DNA from: Flavobacterium sp.
GTDB lineage: Bacteria; Bacteroidota; Bacteroidia; Flavobacteriales; Flavobacteriaceae
Assembly (NCBI RefSeq): GCF_020217025.1
Contig: NZ_JAIWOF010000006.1
Span: 1-10,000 of the forward strand
DNA: 10,000 bases
Reading direction: 5' to 3'
In this document: piece after piece, positions 6,723 to 10,000 of the stretch
Position numbering within the stretch: the first letter of the stretch is position 1
Layout: each line of letters opens with the position of its first letter
The notes under the pieces: generated by a model
Seen by the model: only the letters and a program-made list of their open reading frames with translations
What the model was told of the DNA's origin: nothing
The model's database searches: none
Made by a program: the position numbers and the translations under genes

Positions 6723-9201
6723 ATTTCATTGTGTCAAACAACGACTTCACTTTTATCTTTTTTGGAGCTTTGGACAATTTGATAACTCGTTTTTCATTCG
6801 GTAACAAATCAAAATAATTATCTTCAAAAAACACTTCATTTTCCGAAGACAGAAAAACATCCTTAGCTAAAACATCTGAAGAAATTTCAATGGTTAACTC
6901 GTCAATAGTTCTGATTTGAATGCTTGGTTTTGTAAGTAGTAAGTCTTTTGGTTTATAAAAATAATGACGAGTGTAAATTTGTTCTAAAGGAGGAAATGAA
7001 ACCGACAATACCGCTTGTTTTAAGTTAAAAGCTAAAAAATCCTTCTTTGAAATTTCAAAATGCATCTTACTTGAATTTTCCAAAGCAATGAAAATTATCT
7101 TTTCGCTCCATAATTTAGTTCCTTTGAAATCGATTAAATCAATAACTAATTCACCTGAATACTGCTTTAAATCATCGTTGACAATATAAATTTTATAACT
7201 ATCATTTCCTTCTTCAATCGAAAGCAACAAATTTTCAAAACTTCGCTTCGCCTGATAATGAAACGCTTTCCAATTTCCATAATAATCTAACGAACTCCAA
7301 GATGTAACAGGCCAACAATCATTGAATTGCCAATATAACGTCCCCATGCAATAGGGCTTTGCTCTTCGATGAGCTTCAATTGCAGTTTTCATTCCGCGAG
7401 CTTGCAATAATTGGGAAACATAAGCATAATCCTCAAAATCTTTTGGCACTACATAATCACGTTCCATGTATTCGTTAATGGTTTCATAACCTGTTGGGTG
7501 TTTTTGATGATTTTTAAAAGCTTCGGAAGTGAAATTCAAATCTTCTTTTTTCATCACTTTTTGTAGGGTTTCCAAATTGGGCATCCCTTGAAAACCATAT
7601 TCGCTCATGAAATGCCCAACTTTTTTCTCATAAATTTCAAACGGTTCTTTTCCCCACCAAACTCCCCAATAATGGGAATCACCTTGCAATAAGCTTTCTT
7701 TTCTTCCCCAACCAATCGATGGCGAAGACGACCAATAAATATTCTTTTCTTTCGGAAGTAAACTATCTAAAGTCTGCGGAATCATTTCGTGAAATACCTT
7801 TTTGTAATCGTTCCAAATTTGAGTCGAATCTGCTTTTGAATAATTAAATTGTTTTTGCCAACCCCAATTGTGCCAACCTTCATCATTTTCATTATTACCA
7901 CACCAAATGGCAATACTTGGATGATTTTGCAAACGATTTACGTTCTCAATTACTTCTTGTTTTACGTTTTGCACAAACTTTTCATCGCCCGGATACATCG
8001 AACAAGCAAACATAAAATCTTGCCAAACTAAAATTCCGTTAGCATCACAAGCTTCATAAAACGCTTCATCAAAATAAACGCCACCACCCCAAACGCGAAG
8101 CATGTTCATATTCGCTTTTTTAGCATTTTCAACTAAAGAAAAATAAGTGGAATCAGAAACTCGTGGTAAAAAACTATCGGGCGGAACCACATTAGCTCCT
8201 TTCATGAAAACCGATTTTCCGTTTAATTTGAAATAAAAACTTTTTCCAACTTGGTCTTTTTCCTGAATTAATTCGATAGTTCGCAAACCAATATTTAGCT
8301 TTTTTGCATCTAGAAGCTGTTTTTTCTGACTGATTTCAACAGTAAAAGGATATAAATTCGCATCACCTAATCCGTTACACCACCACAATTTTGGATTCGT
8401 AATTTCATATTGCATTTTGATTTTGCTCTTTCCTTTTTTCAGGTTGAACGTTTCGATTTTTTCATTGATTTTTAACTGAATTGTTTTGACTTTAGAAACG
8501 TAAATTTCGGTTGTGAATTCTAAAATCGCCTTTTTATCATTCAATTGAATTTGGCTGTATTTGATATTCTCGATTTTAGCCGAATTCCAAAATTTCAATT
8601 GAACTTTTTTCCAAATTCCAGCCGTTACAAATCTTGGCCCCCAATCCCAACCGAATTGATATTGCGCTTTTCGAACAAAAACACGTTCTTTTTCGGGTAA
8701 GGTATAGGACAATTGTTTCGCTGCTTCTTTCCCTTTTTGAACTGCAGAATGAAAAACCACTTTTAAATGATTACTTCCAATTTTCAAATATGATTTGGCA
8801 GAAATCGACCATTTTCGGAACATATTATCCGCTTCTAAAACCACTTTTCCGTTCAAGTAAAACGTTGCATACGTATCCAAACCTTCAAATTCCAAATCAA
8901 TATTTTGATTTTTTAATTCGGATTCAGAAAGTGTGAAATGTGTTTCATATTCCCAATTTTCATTTTCAATCCACTGCAATTGCTTTTCATTGTTACCAAA
9001 AAATGGGTCTGGAATTAATTGGTTTTGAAATAAATCCGTGTGAACGGTTCCGGGAATGGTTGCCTTGTGTTTTTTAGTTTCGTTTTGCTTGTTGAATGTC
9101 CAGTTTTCTGATGACAAATTGCGATAGGAAGTTTGTCCAAAAATGAAAAAGCAATTTAGACAGAATAGAAAAACGAAGATTTTTTTAACCCTATAAGGCA
9201 T
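6721..9201 (-). CDS. Exported beta-mannosidase, glycoside hydrolase family 2
   Basis: The 826-residue protein hydrolyses terminal beta-mannosides; in an N-glycan setting the target is the Man-beta-1,4-GlcNAc core linkage. A signal peptide covers residues 1-23 (VKKIFVFLFCLNCFFIFGQ), with no lipobox, so it is periplasmic or secreted. The GH2 sugar-binding sandwich starts at about residue 28 (NWTFN, IPGTVHTDLF, then WEYETHF) and includes YQFGWDWGPRFVTAG (181-195), typical of beta-mannosidases. The TIM barrel holds the general acid/base in WCGNNEND (Glu438) and the nucleophile in MSEYGFQG (Glu534). MLRVWGGGVY (367-376) and TLYWQFNDCWPVTSW (621-635) are also characteristic. The length is close to the Bacteroides enzyme I know (about 860). 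It is the last visible gene of the minus-strand unit, 10 bases after cutC. A related exo-mannosyl or glucosaminyl specificity cannot be fully excluded. Confidence 0.94.
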   Translation of the reverse strand: MPYRVKKIFVFLFCLNCFFIFGQTSYRNLSSENWTFNKQNETKKHKATIPGTVHTDLFQNQLIPDPFFGNNEKQLQWIENENWEYETHFTLSESELKNQNIDLEFEGLDTYATFYLNGKVVLEADNMFRKWSISAKSYLKIGSNHLKVVFHSAVQKGKEAAKQLSYTLPEKERVFVRKAQYQFGWDWGPRFVTAGIWKKVQLKFWNSAKIENIKYSQIQLNDKKAILEFTTEIYVSKVKTIQLKINEKIETFNLKKGKSKIKMQYEITNPKLWWCNGLGDANLYPFTVEISQKKQLLDAKKLNIGLRTIELIQEKDQVGKSFYFKLNGKSVFMKGANVVPPDSFLPRVSDSTYFSLVENAKKANMNMLRVWGGGVYFDEAFYEACDANGILVWQDFMFACSMYPGDEKFVQNVKQEVIENVNRLQNHPSIAIWCGNNENDEGWHNWGWQKQFNYSKADSTQIWNDYKKVFHEMIPQTLDSLLPKEKNIYWSSSPSIGWGRKESLLQGDSHYWGVWWGKEPFEIYEKKVGHFMSEYGFQGMPNLETLQKVMKKEDLNFTSEAFKNHQKHPTGYETINEYMERDYVVPKDFEDYAYVSQLLQARGMKTAIEAHRRAKPYCMGTLYWQFNDCWPVTSWSSLDYYGNWKAFHYQAKRSFENLLLSIEEGNDSYKIYIVNDDLKQYSGELVIDLIDFKGTKLWSEKIIFIALENSSKMHFEISKKDFLAFNLKQAVLSVSFPPLEQIYTRHYFYKPKDLLLTKPSIQIRTIDELTIEISSDVLAKDVFLSSENEVFFEDNYFDLLPNEKRVIKLSKAPKKIKVKSLFDTMK

Positions 9202-9211
9202 ACAAGTTTAT

Positions 9212-9883
9212 TTAAGATTGTAACTTTTTCTTTAGTTGGATGATTTCTTCCGGATTTGCAACCTCACTTCCATCGGTAATGGCGGATGAATGATACCAAT
9301 TTGCTTTTACCGTTTCATTTAATTCTGAAATATTAGTCGAACGCAATCCGCCACCGGGCATGATTTCGATGCGATTATTGGCTTGAATGACTAATTGTTT
9401 CAAAACTTCTTTTCCTTCCATGACATTTGGAAAAGTTCCAGAAGTCAGAATCGTTGAAAATCCGCACGAGATAACATCTTCCAATGCTTTTTCGTAATTC
9501 GAAACGGCATCAAAAGCTCTGTGAAAAGTACATGGAAATGGTTTTGCTAATTCCACTAAGACTTTATTTTGTTCGATATCAATTGTTTTATCGTCCTTCA
9601 AAATCCCGAAAACAAATCCGTTAACTCCAAGTTTTTTTATAGTCTCGATTTCCGATTTCATTTGTTCAAATTCTGAATGCGAATACACAAAATTCCCTCC
9701 TCTTGGGCGAATCATCACATATAAATCAATACTTAGATTTTTGCGAGCTTGTTGAATCATTTCAATTGTTGGAGTTGTGCCACCAACAGACATATCTGCA
9801 CACAATTCTACTCTATCGGCTCCTACTTTTTGAGTAATTAGGACAGATTCAAGGTTAAAACAAGCGATTTCGATTTTTCTCAT
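9212..9883 (-). CDS. cutC: CutC family protein (TIM barrel, PF03932)
   Basis: The 223-residue protein follows the E. coli CutC pattern along its length: GADRVELC (21-28), VMIRPRGGNFVYS (56-68), GFVFGIL (89-95), TFHRAFD (119-125), ILTSG (145-149), IMPGGG (174-179) and HSSA (198-201). It is about 25 residues shorter than the E. coli protein because the segment after HSSA is brief. It has no signal peptide and should be cytosolic. The family is named for copper tolerance in E. coli, but that role is doubtful and no reaction is established. No copper gene lies nearby. Instead the gene sits between a glycosylasparaginase gene (one-base overlap, TAATG) and a beta-mannosidase gene (10-base gap), which suggests a role in glycan or amino-sugar use. 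Confidence 0.93.
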   Translation of the reverse strand: MRKIEIACFNLESVLITQKVGADRVELCADMSVGGTTPTIEMIQQARKNLSIDLYVMIRPRGGNFVYSHSEFEQMKSEIETIKKLGVNGFVFGILKDDKTIDIEQNKVLVELAKPFPCTFHRAFDAVSNYEKALEDVISCGFSTILTSGTFPNVMEGKEVLKQLVIQANNRIEIMPGGGLRSTNISELNETVKANWYHSSAITDGSEVANPEEIIQLKKKLQS

Positions 9884-10000
9884 TATTTCAAAAAGTAATT
9901 CGCATCGATTAATTTATTTCCTGTTACATCGTGAACAGCATAATTGAAACCTCCTTGCACACAATACGAGCCGTATTCTCCTTTTTTATTCAAGGCGATG
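9883..10000 (-). CDS. N4-(beta-N-acetylglucosaminyl)-L-asparaginase (glycosylasparaginase), C-terminal end only
   Basis: Only the last 38 codons and the stop lie in the window; the gene continues beyond base 10000. The visible end contains ALNKKGEYGSYC followed by VQGGFNYAVHD. This matches my memory of the C-terminus of flavobacterial glycosylasparaginase (Elizabethkingia type), an Ntn-hydrolase that splits the GlcNAc-Asn bond left after glycoprotein breakdown. The catalytic Thr and the autocleavage site are outside the window, so activity cannot be judged, and a plant-type isoaspartyl peptidase is a less likely alternative. The stop codon TAA shares its last base with the ATG of cutC, which indicates co-transcription and probable translational coupling. 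The gene name is inferred from a short segment plus the beta-mannosidase context. Confidence 0.75.
   Translation of the reverse strand, partial: IALNKKGEYGSYCVQGGFNYAVHDVTGNKLIDANYFLK

Noticed and set aside
7849..8936. Plus-strand reading frames of 60 and 100 codons (7849-8031 and 8634-8936) within the beta-mannosidase gene.
   Set aside because: Both are antisense shadows over conserved GH2 motifs, without promoter or family features.
9100..9201. Lipoprotein signal for the beta-mannosidase, because two cysteines lie in the hydrophobic segment.
   Set aside because: Neither Cys is preceded by a lipobox (FLFC and CLNC do not fit), and a normal cleavage site after FFIFGQ is present.

Overview
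The window looks like a chromosomal segment of a flavobacterium (Bacteroidota, Flavobacteriia). The DNA is AT-rich, and two of the upstream regions hold the Bacteroidota-type -7 element TAnnTTTG. Genes start without clear Shine-Dalgarno sequences. Two gene families here are typical of the phylum: an outer-membrane barrel with an N-terminal carboxypeptidase-regulatory-like domain, and a GLPGLI protein. No mobile element, CRISPR array, rRNA or tRNA is visible. The genes fill the window with no gap above about 165 bases, so this reads as ordinary core or near-core chromosome.

Layout. (1) Bases 1-164 are a promoter and a structured leader for metK (S-adenosylmethionine synthetase, 165-1415, +). 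The leader has the topology and conserved bases of a SAM-II-type riboswitch aptamer. Its 3' half is nearly the reverse complement of the aptamer. (2) A symmetric terminator at 1432-1465 separates metK from a convergent two-gene unit on the minus strand. That unit is transcribed as a GLPGLI protein (5153-4245) and then a TonB-dependent-receptor-like outer-membrane barrel (4226-1482). (3) Bases 5154-5276 are a divergent promoter region. From it, on the plus strand, run an exported protein of unknown function (5277-6074) and a deoxynucleoside kinase (6074-6688), whose start overlaps the previous stop as TAATG. (4) A perfect 10-bp hairpin terminator at 6695-6718 separates these from a second minus-strand unit. 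In transcription order it holds the end of a glycosylasparaginase gene (10000-9883, cut by the window edge), cutC (9883-9212) and an exported GH2 beta-mannosidase (9201-6721).

How they work together. Glycosylasparaginase releases GlcNAc from Asn, and beta-mannosidase attacks the Man-beta-1,4-GlcNAc linkage of the N-glycan core, so the last unit is plausibly part of an N-glycan salvage operon. CutC between them, sharing one base with the glycosylasparaginase gene, is the most suggestive context for an unknown function. The GLPGLI/barrel pair probably acts at the cell envelope. metK makes the presumed ligand of its own leader, which would give direct feedback control.

The strongest non-coding observation is the metK leader. 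I see nothing that looks like a wholly new multi-gene system.
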